64,000 bases of DNA. Origin: Alphaproteobacteria bacterium. Its GTDB lineage: Bacteria > Pseudomonadota > Alphaproteobacteria > Micavibrionales > Micavibrionaceae. A program made the position numbers and the translations under genes. The notes beneath the pieces are model-generated. The model saw only the letters and a program-made list of their open reading frames with translations, made no database searches and was not told where the DNA came from. Positions within the stretch are counted from its first letter, which is position 1. Every line of letters starts with the position of its first letter. Below, in pieces: positions 1-11,105 of the stretch. The stretch is from positions 617,093 through 681,092 of the forward strand of contig JAUHVY010000001.1 in the NCBI GenBank assembly GCA_030424975.1, given 5' to 3'.

Positions 1-6
1 TATGAA

Positions 7-2102
<2,096 letters not shown>

Positions 2103-2190
2103 ATTTGTTTACTTTTTATTTTTCTAAATTTCGTGCAATGCGTCGTTTATAAGGACTTTTTTCAATGAAAACCAGTCCAAAAATACATTT

Positions 2191-2943
2191 TTAGATCGCT
2201 GCCTTTGCAATTGCGATAAAATGATCCGCTTTTAAGCTTGCTCCGCCGATCAAACCGCCGTCTACATTCTCTGTAGCTAGCAATTCACCTGCGTTTTCAG
2301 GCTTCATTGAACCGCCGTACAAAATACGGATATTTTCTCCTGATGCAATATTGTTCTTTAATGTGTCGCGAATAAAGCTGTGCATGGATGCAACATCATC
2401 TTTGCTTGCTGTTTTTCCTGTGCCGATTGCCCACACAGGTTCATAAGCTATAATCGTGTTATCGGCATTTGCAGAATCGGGTAATGAATCCAATAGTTGC
2501 TCTTTTACTATTTCGCATTCAATGCCTTGTTCACGTTCATGTTCCTTTTCACCTACACATATTATGGCTTTAAGTCCCGCTTCATGAGCGGATGAGGCCT
2601 TCCATGATACCATTGTGCTTGTTTCGTCGTGATACTGTCTGCGTTCTGAATGCCCCAAAATGACGTAGGATGCGCCTGTGTCGCGAATCATTGTCGCTGC
2701 AATATCCCCTGTATATGCGCCGTTGCTATGATGGGAACAATCTTGCGCACCTGTTTCAATACCTGTGCCTTTTGTCGCATTCGTCACATCGGAAAGGTAA
2801 ACTGATGGTGGGCATACAAGCATTTCACAATGTTTATGTATGGCCGGAATTTGTTCTAATAATTGAGCGATGCCACTCAGCAGTTGCTTGTTTTCACCGT
2901 TGCTACCGTTCATTTTCCAGTTACCGGCGATAAGCTTTTTCAT
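2191..2943 (-). CDS. tpiA: Triose-phosphate isomerase
   Basis: Interconverts dihydroxyacetone phosphate and glyceraldehyde 3-phosphate in glycolysis and gluconeogenesis. It has 250 residues, normal for the TIM-barrel family. Visible active-site elements are GNWKMN (residues 7-12, with Asn8 and Lys10), the electrophile His98 in ILGHSERR, the catalytic base Glu168 in AYEPVWAIGTG, and the phosphate-binding GGS and GGLIGG loops near the C-terminus. It is first in the tpiA-secG-pyrG run on the minus strand and divergent from the ppiD-like gene, with a 186-base shared promoter region. The 88 bases between tpiA and secG show no clear terminator. Confidence 0.98.
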   Translation of the reverse strand: MKKLIAGNWKMNGSNGENKQLLSGIAQLLEQIPAIHKHCEMLVCPPSVYLSDVTNATKGTGIETGAQDCSHHSNGAYTGDIAATMIRDTGASYVILGHSERRQYHDETSTMVSWKASSAHEAGLKAIICVGEKEHEREQGIECEIVKEQLLDSLPDSANADNTIIAYEPVWAIGTGKTASKDDVASMHSFIRDTLKNNIASGENIRILYGGSMKPENAGELLATENVDGGLIGGASLKADHFIAIAKAAI

Positions 2944-3061
2944 GATGTGTGCATCCTTTCTTGGGTTGTTCTTGCGAGAATTTCTAATGCATTAGTTATA
3001 GATAGATGGAGAAAGTTTCAACATTTGTCGTTGATTTTTATAATGTTATCTGTTTGCAGGC

Positions 3062-3090
3062 TTGCCCCGCCTATGGATGCTGCTTATAGT
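3062..3090 (+). promoter_or_regulatory. Candidate promoter for the ppiD-trpE unit
   Basis: A TTGCCC box (3062-3067) and a TATAGT box (3085-3090) are separated by exactly 17 bases, a sigma-70-like arrangement about 40 bases before the ppiD start codon. The -10 box matches the consensus at 5 of 6 positions and the -35 at 4 of 6. It lies in the divergent tpiA/ppiD gap. Called by pattern only. Confidence 0.4.
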
Positions 3091-3129
3091 GCTAGCCGTA
3101 TATCAATTAAAGACAGGTTTTGAGTAACA

Positions 3130-5064
3130 ATGGTAATGCGATCTTTACGCGATGGCGCGGCAGACGGTTTTATGAAATACATCCTCTTCGGATTGCTTGG
3201 TATGTCCGTTGGTGGTTTGGTTGTAATGGATGTACGCGGTGTTTTAACCGGCGGTGGTAGCGGTGTTGGTGCGAATGATGTTGTGCGTGTCGGTAAGGAA
3301 AGCGTCAGTATTCAGGATTTTGATCGTGATTTAACGCTTGCGATTAGTAAATACGGCGTAAGCCCGCAGCAAGCGCACAAGATCGGCCTGACAAAAGATG
3401 TGTTAAGATCGGAAATTCGCAAGAAGCTATTATATACTGAGGCTCAGAAGGTTGGCGTCGATATTCCAAAAGAGCAATTGGCAAAAAATGTTGCGGATAT
3501 TGTTAGGCCGAATGTACGTAAAGGTGAAAGTTTACAAGAAACTCTAAATGCTGTTTTAAAACAACAACGCATGAGCGAGGCAACATTTGTTCAGGCTGTT
3601 AATGAAGAGGTTTCAGGCCGCATTTATGCTGATGCACTGCAAGAGGCTTATCACACAGATGAGGAGTTGTTAGCGTATGAGATGTATAGATTTCAAAGGC
3701 AAACGCGTGATTTGGAGCTTATTTACTTCAAAAACGATGACATAAAAGAAACAATCGAGGCAACAGATGAGCAATTGCTGAAATTGTATGATGCCCTTAA
3801 GGCAGGTAAATACAGAATTCCTGAATATCGTAGTGCGAAGATGGCCGTGATTAACCCCAAAGAAATTACCGTTGATGTAAAAATCACTGATTATGATTTG
3901 GAAGAGGCATATAAGAAGCACATCGATAAATTTATGCAGGGCGAAAAATTTGTTATCACACAGGCTATTACTGATACGCCAGAGCAAGCGCAAGCCGTGT
4001 TTGATGCTGTACAAGGTGGTTTGAGCTTAGAGGATGCTGCGAAAAAAGTAATGGGCGATAATGTGCGTTATTACAACGGTGTCCCGTTCGAAAGAGCCAT
4101 GATCTTGCCGACTATGATGGCGGCTATGGAAGACAGACAGTTAGGCGTTGTGAAGCCCCCTGTTGAATCTCCGCTTGGGCATCATGTCCTGAAGCTGGAT
4201 AGTATTGTCCCTGCCGGACACCAGTCTTTTGAAGAGGTGAAGGAGCTTATTCGTTCGGACCTGACAAAAATGCATCAGGGCGATAAGTTATATGCTCTTG
4301 CTAAAGAATTTGAAGAGCAGTTAGTAAGCGGAACGAAATTTAATGATATTAAAACCGAACTTCCTTTTGTTGTAAAAGAAATCCCGTTTGTTGATGACCA
4401 GGGAAATACGCCCGAAGGGAAAATGGGCTTGCAAGAATATGATGGTGCCGATCATGAAGAAATGCTTCAGGCTTTGTTTGAATTGGAGCAAGGAGAACCG
4501 TCTTTGTTGAAGGACTTGCCCTCAGGGATGTTTGTTGCGTTTTCTCTTGAGGATGTGAAACAAGCATCATTTATGCCTTTTGAAGATGTAAAAGAAGAAA
4601 TCAAAGCGCAATTTATTGAGGATCAAAAAGCGGCAGATAATGTTGAGCGTCTTCGTAAGTATATAGCGGAGTTATCGGAGGGCGCACGCGATATGGCTAT
4701 GACTGCGCGTGATAGCGGAAAGCCTTTGAAGACAATTAATGACGTTGCCATTTTTGGTCCAATGGAGGCCCCATTGAATGACGGTCACCGCCCCGTTATT
4801 TTCCAAGGAAAGCTTGATGGTTATAACATCATCGAATTCGATGATGGTTTTGGACTTATACATATACTTGATTACGGTTACTTGCCGGAGAGTATATCAA
4901 GCCCTGAAGGCCAGAGTAAGGAAGATATCGCACAAGGTTTGCAACGTGAGCAAAATGACGAAGTTCTTTTGACCTTTTTGCGTAAGCTTCAATCAGAAAA
5001 CATTATTACTGTGAATGAAAGACTTTTGGATTCTGTTTATGGTGGCGATACAGGTGGCCAGTAA
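3130..5064 (+). CDS. ppiD: PpiD/SurA-like membrane-anchored periplasmic folding factor
   Basis: Probable periplasmic chaperone of the PpiD type, anchored in the inner membrane and acting on proteins leaving the Sec channel. It has 644 residues. A short cytoplasmic N-terminus is followed by one membrane segment (about 15-34) and a SurA_N-like helical region (about 45-230). A divergent parvulin-type domain (about 250-360) contains GHHVLKLDS near 350-358. A long C-terminal part resembles the second chaperone half of PpiD. The parvulin core is weakly conserved, so isomerase activity is uncertain. A second ATG at 3136 is an equally plausible start. The stop overlaps the trpE start (TAATG), suggesting translational coupling. 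tpiA-ppiD-trpE is a recurrent alphaproteobacterial order. Confidence 0.8.
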   Translation: MVMRSLRDGAADGFMKYILFGLLGMSVGGLVVMDVRGVLTGGGSGVGANDVVRVGKESVSIQDFDRDLTLAISKYGVSPQQAHKIGLTKDVLRSEIRKKLLYTEAQKVGVDIPKEQLAKNVADIVRPNVRKGESLQETLNAVLKQQRMSEATFVQAVNEEVSGRIYADALQEAYHTDEELLAYEMYRFQRQTRDLELIYFKNDDIKETIEATDEQLLKLYDALKAGKYRIPEYRSAKMAVINPKEITVDVKITDYDLEEAYKKHIDKFMQGEKFVITQAITDTPEQAQAVFDAVQGGLSLEDAAKKVMGDNVRYYNGVPFERAMILPTMMAAMEDRQLGVVKPPVESPLGHHVLKLDSIVPAGHQSFEEVKELIRSDLTKMHQGDKLYALAKEFEEQLVSGTKFNDIKTELPFVVKEIPFVDDQGNTPEGKMGLQEYDGADHEEMLQALFELEQGEPSLLKDLPSGMFVAFSLEDVKQASFMPFEDVKEEIKAQFIEDQKAADNVERLRKYIAELSEGARDMAMTARDSGKPLKTINDVAIFGPMEAPLNDGHRPVIFQGKLDGYNIIEFDDGFGLIHILDYGYLPESISSPEGQSKEDIAQGLQREQNDEVLLTFLRKLQSENIITVNERLLDSVYGGDTGGQ

Positions 5065-6587
5065 TGTTTGAGGATCGCGTCGATATTTCTGCTCAACTAG
5101 ATGATTTTCGTGCGGTTTACAATCGTGGTGAAACACAGATTGTATATCATTGGATGTCATCCGATCTTGAAACGCCAGTTTCTGCATATCTTAAGGTATG
5201 CGGGCAATCTGCTTATTCATTTTTGCTGGAATCTGTAGAGGGCGGTAATACACTCGGTCGTTATTCTATCATTGGCACCTCACCCGATATGCTATGGCGC
5301 TGTAAAAAAGGCGGTATTGTCGAGCAATGTAATGGTAATTCCATTTGGGAACAGCAGGAAGGCGATGCAAAACAACTTTTGAAAGATGTTATTGCGCGCA
5401 GCACTCTTGATGTAGCGCCTGATGATCTACCGCCAATGTGCCACATGGGCATGTTTGGTTATATCGGTTATGATATGGTGCGTTTGGTTGAGGATATTCC
5501 AGATGAAAACCCTGATCATTTGGGGGTACCGGATAGCGTATTGATGCGCCCTGCTCTGCTTGTAATTTTTGATAATGTAAAAAACAAAATTTGCATTGCT
5601 GCGCCTGTATATAATCATGCGAAAAATTGTGACCTTCCGGCGGATATCAAATTTAATGATGCAAAAGCACGTATTGAAAAGGCTGTGCGCGCATTGAATG
5701 CACCGCTTGATCGTTCATTGTTAGTGCATAAAACATCCCTTACGGGTGATCAGACCCCTGTATCTAATACCCCTGAGGAAGATTATAAAGACGCGGTGCG
5801 TAAGGCCGTTGAATACATTAAAGCAGGCGATATTTTTCAGGTGGTGCCATCACAACGTTTTTCTATACCGTTTGATTTGCCTTCGTTTGAATTATATAGA
5901 TCATTGCGCAGTGTAAACCCCTCTCCGTTTTTATTCCATCTGGCGTTTGACGGGTTTTCTATGGTTGGCTCCAGTCCCGAAATTCTTGTGCGTGTGCGCG
6001 ATAATACGGTTACAATTCGCCCAATTGCAGGCACCCGTAAGCGTGGCGCAACATCGTCTGAGGATAAGGCTTTAGAGCAAGATTTATTATCTGACCCAAA
6101 GGAGCGTGCAGAGCATTTAATGCTGCTTGATCTGGGGCGAAATGATGTCGGTCGTGTTGCAAAAATCGGAAGCGTTAATGTAACGGAACAATTCGTCGTT
6201 GAACATTATTCGCATGTCATGCATATCATATCAAATGTCGAAGGTGATTTACGTGATGATGTGGATGTCGTCGATGCTTTGTTTGCAGGATTTCCGGCGG
6301 GAACCGTAAGTGGCGCACCTAAAATTCGTGCCATGGAAATCATTGATGAGTTAGAGGTTAGTCGCCGCGGTACATATGCCGGCGGTGTCGGATATTTTTC
6401 ACATCAGACAATGGACAGCTGTATTGCGCTTCGAACTGCTCTGGTTAAAGACGGTAAAGTACATGTGCAGGCCGGTGGCGGTGTTGTCGCGGATAGTGAC
6501 CCTGATTTTGAGCATCAGGAATGCTGTAATAAGGCGCGTGCGGTTATTCATGCGGCAAATCTGACAATTGAAAAATTCAGTGCTTAG
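5064..6587 (+). CDS. trpE: Anthranilate synthase component I
   Basis: Converts chorismate to anthranilate using ammonia from the TrpG subunit, the first committed step of tryptophan synthesis. It has 507 residues, normal length. LLES at 54-57 is the conserved tryptophan feedback-binding motif, so allosteric control is likely kept. The chorismate-binding domain fills the C-terminal half and includes PAGTVSGAPKIRAMEI (from residue 411). The start codon overlaps the ppiD stop by one base. Its partner gene trpG lies 1.4 kb further on, separated by an opposite-strand gene. The 3' end faces the deacetylase gene with only 15 bases between stops and no evident terminator. No leader peptide or attenuator is visible. 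Confidence 0.97.
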   Translation: MFEDRVDISAQLDDFRAVYNRGETQIVYHWMSSDLETPVSAYLKVCGQSAYSFLLESVEGGNTLGRYSIIGTSPDMLWRCKKGGIVEQCNGNSIWEQQEGDAKQLLKDVIARSTLDVAPDDLPPMCHMGMFGYIGYDMVRLVEDIPDENPDHLGVPDSVLMRPALLVIFDNVKNKICIAAPVYNHAKNCDLPADIKFNDAKARIEKAVRALNAPLDRSLLVHKTSLTGDQTPVSNTPEEDYKDAVRKAVEYIKAGDIFQVVPSQRFSIPFDLPSFELYRSLRSVNPSPFLFHLAFDGFSMVGSSPEILVRVRDNTVTIRPIAGTRKRGATSSEDKALEQDLLSDPKERAEHLMLLDLGRNDVGRVAKIGSVNVTEQFVVEHYSHVMHIISNVEGDLRDDVDVVDALFAGFPAGTVSGAPKIRAMEIIDELEVSRRGTYAGGVGYFSHQTMDSCIALRTALVKDGKVHVQAGGGVVADSDPDFEHQECCNKARAVIHAANLTIEKFSA

Positions 6588-6602
6588 GCTTGAACTGTGT
6601 AC

Positions 6603-7886
6603 TTATTGACCACTCGCCAAATAATTATCATTTGTGGTGATTGGTGTTTTGATAACGTCACTGGCGGGAACAAGCGTTAGCCCCTTCTCCGCTAAGGTCG
6701 GTAGCCATTCCTTCAAACCTTCAATCGTAACGGCATGCGGATGACCGATTGCAATGGCATATCCCTGACGTTTTGCCTTTTCTTCCAGTTTTTTCAATGA
6801 TGCACGCACGAACTCAATGCTCATCTCATGGTCAAGGAAAACATCACGCTCTGCGTATGGAATGCCGTATTCCTCGGCTGTTTCGGCCGCTACAGACGAT
6901 GCGATTGTTTTTGAATCGATAAAGAAGATATTCTTATCCTGTATCTGTTTCATAAGGCGAACCATAGACGCTTTATCACTGGTCAGGCGGCTGCCCATGT
7001 GGTTGTTAATACCAACATATCCGTCAAATTGAGATAAACCCCAATCTAATGTGTCTTTAAATTCTTGGGGTGTAAGATCAACACTCAGAACACGCGGACC
7101 ACCATCTGCGGAATTACTCATGGCTTGCATCGGGATATGAACCATCAATTCATGGCCGTTTGCCTTTGCACGTTTCGTTCTGTTTTTCAAATCCTTTGCA
7201 TACGGTAAATACGCTAAGGTTAGCGGGCCGTCCATAACTTCGACGAGCTTACTGCGCAGGCTGACGCCCATATCATCAATAATGATGACAACCTTACCGT
7301 TTCCTTCGGGTTCTTTATACGTGAATGTTCCGGGTTCTTTGGTGTCCCCTTTCGCCGGTAATACCTCTTGATAGGAAACCTTTGATTTTAGAGGGAGCGC
7401 ATCCTTTGCTGCGTCTTTGTGCATATCATGGATAGTCTCTGCTTGCGGAGGTACAAGTTTGCGTACAACTTCATCCAGGGCGTTCATCGGTCGACCTGCT
7501 GCTGGCTCAATGGATGATGCACTGAAAGACTCATCTTCTATCGCCTCTATAGGCTCGAGAACAGGCGCTACGGCAACTGTGGTGTTCAAAGATGAAATCG
7601 GCGGCGGTAAAATGGCAATTTGTTGTGCGTTATTATCGATCTCTGTAATACCGTTTTCCATGATATAGGCATGGTGTTCTCGTAATTCCTGCGGGTCGAT
7701 CAAGTTATCATCATTTTCGGCAAACATATGAAACACTGTGCCCTTTGACAATGTGCTGATACCGTTTTCCCAAAACTTGTTCTGTTTATCGAGGATCACA
7801 ATGTCGGTGAATGCAATCATTAAAATTCCGACCATGATAAACATTAGGAATTTTACAACATTGCTCTTTTTTTCGGGATAGGTCAT
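6603..7886 (-). CDS. Divergent polysaccharide deacetylase family protein (DUF610/YibQ-like)
   Basis: Likely envelope protein. It has 427 residues: a short cytoplasmic N-terminus, one membrane segment (about 12-32), a low-complexity linker to about residue 195, then a catalytic-like domain starting KVVIIIDDMGVS, typical of the divergent polysaccharide deacetylases. Other family-like segments are GINNHMGSRLTS, FFIDSKTIASSVA and GYAIAIGHPHAVTIEGL. The IDDMG aspartates and the GHPH histidines fit a metal-binding carbohydrate-active fold, but the substrate is unknown; a peptidoglycan-linked role is inference. It lies on the strand opposite the trp genes, between trpE and trpG, and is divergent from trpG. 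In other alphaproteobacteria this family is often found near septation or murein protease genes. Confidence 0.85.
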   Translation of the reverse strand: MTYPEKKSNVVKFLMFIMVGILMIAFTDIVILDKQNKFWENGISTLSKGTVFHMFAENDDNLIDPQELREHHAYIMENGITEIDNNAQQIAILPPPISSLNTTVAVAPVLEPIEAIEDESFSASSIEPAAGRPMNALDEVVRKLVPPQAETIHDMHKDAAKDALPLKSKVSYQEVLPAKGDTKEPGTFTYKEPEGNGKVVIIIDDMGVSLRSKLVEVMDGPLTLAYLPYAKDLKNRTKRAKANGHELMVHIPMQAMSNSADGGPRVLSVDLTPQEFKDTLDWGLSQFDGYVGINNHMGSRLTSDKASMVRLMKQIQDKNIFFIDSKTIASSVAAETAEEYGIPYAERDVFLDHEMSIEFVRASLKKLEEKAKRQGYAIAIGHPHAVTIEGLKEWLPTLAEKGLTLVPASDVIKTPITTNDNYLASGQ

Positions 7887-7958
7887 AGTGCGTGCTTACA
7901 TAGTTACTTAAATGAAAAAGTGTTTTGCAATCTATCACAAAACAGGCAACAAAATCCA

Positions 7959-8531
7959 ATGATTACCTTAATTGATAATTATGACAGTTTTACCTTTAAC
8001 CTCGTGCAGTATTTAGGGGATTTAGGAGCGGAAACAGTCGTATATCGTAATGATCAAAAAACAGCAGCAGAAGTGTTCGCGGAAAAACCTTCCGGTATCT
8101 TAATCTCTCCGGGGCCAAGTGACCCTGATCATGCAGGAATCTGTCTCGAGGTTATTAAAATGGCCGCAGATTTGGACGTGCCGTTATTTGGTGTGTGTTT
8201 AGGCCATCAATCCATTGCGCAAGCATTTGGTGGCAAAGTCATTCGTGCCCCTTCTCCCATGCATGGCAAGGTTTCTGATATCACACATGAAGGTAAAGGT
8301 GTTTTCAAAGGGGTGCCTTGTCCGTTTACCGTGACGCGTTATCACTCACTTATTGCAGAGCGCGATACATTGCCTGATTGCCTTGAAATTACCGCTGAAA
8401 CAGATGACGGAATCGTTATGGGGTTATCGCACAAGGAAAAGCCGATTCACGGCGTACAATTTCACCCCGAGAGCATTGCTACGCAACATGGTCATGATTT
8501 ACTTGGTAATTTTGTAGAGCTGACGAAATGA
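7959..8531 (+). CDS. trpG: Anthranilate synthase component II (glutamine amidotransferase)
   Basis: Hydrolyses glutamine and passes ammonia to TrpE. It has 190 residues from ATG 7959. The open frame extends upstream to a GTG at 7920, but MITLIDNYDSFTFNLVQYLG is the conserved family start. Class I amidotransferase triad: Cys80 in GVCLGHQ, and His169 and Glu171 in HPES. SPGPSDP (residues 50-56) is the usual oxyanion-region loop. The stop overlaps the trpD start by 4 bases (ATGA), so trpG-trpD-trpC form a coupled operon with their own promoter in the 72-base gap facing the deacetylase gene. A para-aminobenzoate synthase role (PabA) is possible for such proteins, but the operon context favours tryptophan. 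Confidence 0.96.
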   Translation: MITLIDNYDSFTFNLVQYLGDLGAETVVYRNDQKTAAEVFAEKPSGILISPGPSDPDHAGICLEVIKMAADLDVPLFGVCLGHQSIAQAFGGKVIRAPSPMHGKVSDITHEGKGVFKGVPCPFTVTRYHSLIAERDTLPDCLEITAETDDGIVMGLSHKEKPIHGVQFHPESIATQHGHDLLGNFVELTK

Positions 8532-9538
8532 TAAAGACAACGCTGGAAAAAGTACAACAAGGTGAAACCCTGTCTGAGCAAGACATGATTTTTTGCATGT
8601 CATCTATAATGGCGGGAAAATGGGATAATGAACAAATAGCTGCTTTCCTAATGGGCATGTCAATGCGGGGGGAAACGGTTGATGAGATCACGGGTGCTGC
8701 GCGCGTAATGCGTGATAATGCCCTTTCTATACAGGCTCCTGAAAATGCGGTTGATTGTTGCGGTACAGGTGGTGACCATTCGAGAACATATAATATATCT
8801 ACGGCAGTGGCGATCGTGTCGGCGGCATGTGGTGTGCCTGTCGCCAAGCATGGTAACAGAAGCGCAAGCTCTAAATCGGGGGCTGCAGATGTGCTTGAGG
8901 CGCTGGGGATTAATCTTGATACATCTCAGGAAAAGTTAGAGGAAGCCCTGAAAAAGTTTAACTTCGCCTTCCTTATGGCACCGAAACATCATGCGGCTAT
9001 GAAATATGTTGTACCTGTGCGTAAGAGCCTTGGTGTACGCACAATCTTTAATGTATTGGGGCCATTGGCTAATCCCGCTCAAACCAAATTTCAATTACTT
9101 GGTGTGTTTGATGAAAAGTTGCTTGTTCCTGTCGCGCAGGTATTGCAACGTTTGGGAACAGAGAATGCATGGGTTGTGCATGGTGAGGACGGACTGGATG
9201 AGATTACCGTTACAGGCGAGACATATGTCGCAAAGCTGGAAAATGGTGAGATCGGAGAAATTGTTTTAACGCCCGAGGATTTTGGCCTTAACACTTCCCC
9301 CCTTTCAGAACTTAAAGGTGGAGATGCGCAAGAAAATGCAGATGCCCTTTTGGATGTTTTAAAGGGTAAAGAGTGTGCTTATCGTGATATCGTTCTGGCG
9401 AACACGGCCGGCGTTTTGATGGTTGCGGGTGTGACTAATGAATTAAAACAAGCAGTAGTATTTGCAAAGGATGCCATCGATAGTGGCCGCGCATTAAATT
9501 TGCTCAGAACTTATCGTGATTTTACACAAGTAAATTAG
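8528..9538 (+). CDS. trpD: Anthranilate phosphoribosyltransferase
   Basis: Transfers phosphoribosyl from PRPP to anthranilate, the second step of tryptophan synthesis. It has 336 residues, normal for the stand-alone enzyme (not fused to TrpG as in enterobacteria). CCGTGGDHSRTYNIST (residues 77-92) holds the PRPP-binding GTGGD motif. KHGNRSASSKSGAADVLEALG and the later FNVLGPLANPA are further family blocks. The ATG overlaps the trpG stop by 4 bases, and trpC follows immediately. No oddities seen. Confidence 0.97.
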   Translation: MIKTTLEKVQQGETLSEQDMIFCMSSIMAGKWDNEQIAAFLMGMSMRGETVDEITGAARVMRDNALSIQAPENAVDCCGTGGDHSRTYNISTAVAIVSAACGVPVAKHGNRSASSKSGAADVLEALGINLDTSQEKLEEALKKFNFAFLMAPKHHAAMKYVVPVRKSLGVRTIFNVLGPLANPAQTKFQLLGVFDEKLLVPVAQVLQRLGTENAWVVHGEDGLDEITVTGETYVAKLENGEIGEIVLTPEDFGLNTSPLSELKGGDAQENADALLDVLKGKECAYRDIVLANTAGVLMVAGVTNELKQAVVFAKDAIDSGRALNLLRTYRDFTQVN

Positions 9539-9553
9539 GTGATCAGGAAAGAC

Positions 9554-10333
9554 ATGGATACGTTAACCGAAATTTGTGAACGCAAAAAACAACATATTGC
9601 ATATCGCAAGACTTTAAGAACATTAGAGGATTTGCAGTATATGGTGGAAGATATGCCTCTGGTTTCAGGGTTCTTGAATGCCATGAAACGTGTGAACGGC
9701 CCTGCCCTGATTGCGGAAGTTAAAAAAGCCTCGCCAAGTAAGGGGATTATCCGTGAAGATTTTGACCCTGTTGAGATCGCGCAGATATATCAAGAGAGCG
9801 GCGCAACATGTCTGTCTGTTCTGACAGATCAACCATATTTTCAGGGGCATGATGACTTTCTGAAGGCTGTGAAAAAAGTTGTTAGCATTCCTGTGCTGCG
9901 TAAGGATTTTATGCTTGATGTGTATCAAATATATGAATCCCGTGCGCTGGGGGCAGATTGTATTTTGCTTATTATGGCGGCGCTTGATGATGTTCAGGCA
10001 CGTAATTTATATGAGACCGCCGTTGGTCTGGGGATGGATGTTCTGGTCGAGGTTCATGATCTGCGAGAGCTTGAGCGTGCGATTTTGCTAGATCCGATGA
10101 TGATTGGGGTGAATAATCGCAATCTTAAAACCCTTAAGGTTGATGTTGATACCTCGTTTGATTTATTGCTGAATATGCCAAAGGATGTCTTTAAAATATC
10201 TGAAAGTGGTATCGCCGATAATGATACATTGACCCGCCTTAATGCTGTGGGGTATAAGGGCTTCCTTGTCGGGGAAAGCCTGATGCGCCAACCTGATATC
10301 TCTGCTGCTGTGCATGGCCTTCTCGGGCGTTAA
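9554..10333 (+). CDS. trpC: Indole-3-glycerol-phosphate synthase
   Basis: Closes the indole ring of CdRP, the fourth step of tryptophan synthesis. It has 259 residues from ATG 9554. A GTG directly abutting the trpD stop (9539) is in frame, but the ATG has an AGGAAAG Shine-Dalgarno-like sequence 2-8 bases before it and gives the usual family N-terminus. Barrel motifs include AEVKKASPSKGII, VLRKDFM, GVNNRNL and the phosphate-binding ESGI segment. It is a single-function enzyme without a TrpF fusion. The remaining tryptophan genes (trpF, trpB, trpA) are not in the window. Confidence 0.96.
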   Translation: MDTLTEICERKKQHIAYRKTLRTLEDLQYMVEDMPLVSGFLNAMKRVNGPALIAEVKKASPSKGIIREDFDPVEIAQIYQESGATCLSVLTDQPYFQGHDDFLKAVKKVVSIPVLRKDFMLDVYQIYESRALGADCILLIMAALDDVQARNLYETAVGLGMDVLVEVHDLRELERAILLDPMMIGVNNRNLKTLKVDVDTSFDLLLNMPKDVFKISESGIADNDTLTRLNAVGYKGFLVGESLMRQPDISAAVHGLLGR

Positions 10334-10358
10334 TCATGTTTTTGTTGGCTTATTGCTC

Positions 10359-10387
10359 TTGACACAAATGGTGAACTAAAGTAGAAC
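10359..10387 (+). promoter_or_regulatory. lexA promoter
   Basis: TTGACA (10359-10364, perfect -35) is followed after 17 bases by TAGAAC (10382-10387, -10-like). The LexA operator overlaps the spacer and the -10 box, as expected for autorepression. The inferred transcript start is about 35-40 bases before the lexA start codon. Confidence 0.65.
10373..10387 (+). promoter_or_regulatory. SOS box (LexA operator), GAAC-N7-GAAC
   Basis: GAAC at 10373-10376 and GAAC at 10384-10387 with a 7-base spacer. This direct repeat (GTTC-N7-GTTC on the other strand) is the established LexA site of alphaproteobacteria, unlike the inverted repeat of enterobacteria. Its place over the -10 region of lexA supports autoregulation. 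Confidence 0.85.
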
Positions 10388-10430
10388 AAAAAGGGTATAT
10401 TTTTTCATTTCAGACCATAGGAGATTGTTT

Positions 10431-11105
10431 GTGCTGACAAAAAAGCAAAAGGATTTGTTGCTGTTTATTCATGAAAAAATGTCAGAGGATGATATCCCCC
10501 CGTCTTTCGAAGAGATGAAAGAAGCCCTCGGTTTAAAATCAAAGTCAGGTATTCACCGCCTTATTTCTGCATTAGAGGAGCGCGGTTATATTCAGCGCCT
10601 TCCGCATCGTGCGCGCGCCCTTGAAATTATTCGTTTGCCTGAAGGTTTTAAACCGCAGGAACAAGAGAAAAAGCCATCACCTTCGATTGGTAATATGATT
10701 GTTGACGCTGTACAGGCGATATTTGATGAAGTTCCCTTATACGGGCGTATTGCCGCAGGGACACCCATTGAGGCTGTACGTGATGAAGAGGCTGTTATTT
10801 CCTTACCTCAAGGTATGGTTGGTCGAGGGGAGCATTATGCCCTTACTGTTGATGGTGATTCTATGATAAAGGCTGGTATTCATGATCAGGATACAGTCAT
10901 CATTAAGCGTTGTGATACTGCGAATAATGGTGAAATCATTGTTGCTCTGGTTGATGATCTTGAGGTGACTTTGAAAAGATTACGCCGTGCAGGCAATAAA
11001 ATTGTGTTGGAGCCTGAAAATGACGCATATGAACCGCGTATACTTGACCCGGACCGTGTAAAGATACAAGGCAAGCTTGTTAGTTTGATGCGCACCTATC
11101 ATTAA
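10431..11105 (+). CDS. lexA: SOS repressor LexA
   Basis: Represses DNA-damage response genes and cleaves itself when stimulated by RecA filaments. It has 224 residues from GTG 10431. AGGAG at 10419-10423 lies 7 bases before this codon, and [10 protein letters not shown] matches the family start; an in-frame TTG at 10425 is less likely. The N-terminal winged helix-turn-helix (about 1-65) has the [21 protein letters not shown] segment as its recognition region. The C-terminal S24 peptidase-like domain shows the Ala109-Gly110 cleavage site in GRIAAG, catalytic Ser144 in GDSM and catalytic Lys182. The gene has its own promoter with an SOS box. It ends tail-to-tail with comEC, overlapping by 4 bases. 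Confidence 0.97.
   Translation: MLTKKQKDLLLFIHEKMSEDDIPPSFEEMKEALGLKSKSGIHRLISALEERGYIQRLPHRARALEIIRLPEGFKPQEQEKKPSPSIGNMIVDAVQAIFDEVPLYGRIAAGTPIEAVRDEEAVISLPQGMVGRGEHYALTVDGDSMIKAGIHDQDTVIIKRCDTANNGEIIVALVDDLEVTLKRLRRAGNKIVLEPENDAYEPRILDPDRVKIQGKLVSLMRTYH

Noticed and set aside
2863-3123. Plus-strand open frame of 86 codons before the ppiD-like gene
   Set aside because: It overlaps tpiA antisense and ends in the promoter region; no ribosome-binding site or recognisable domain.
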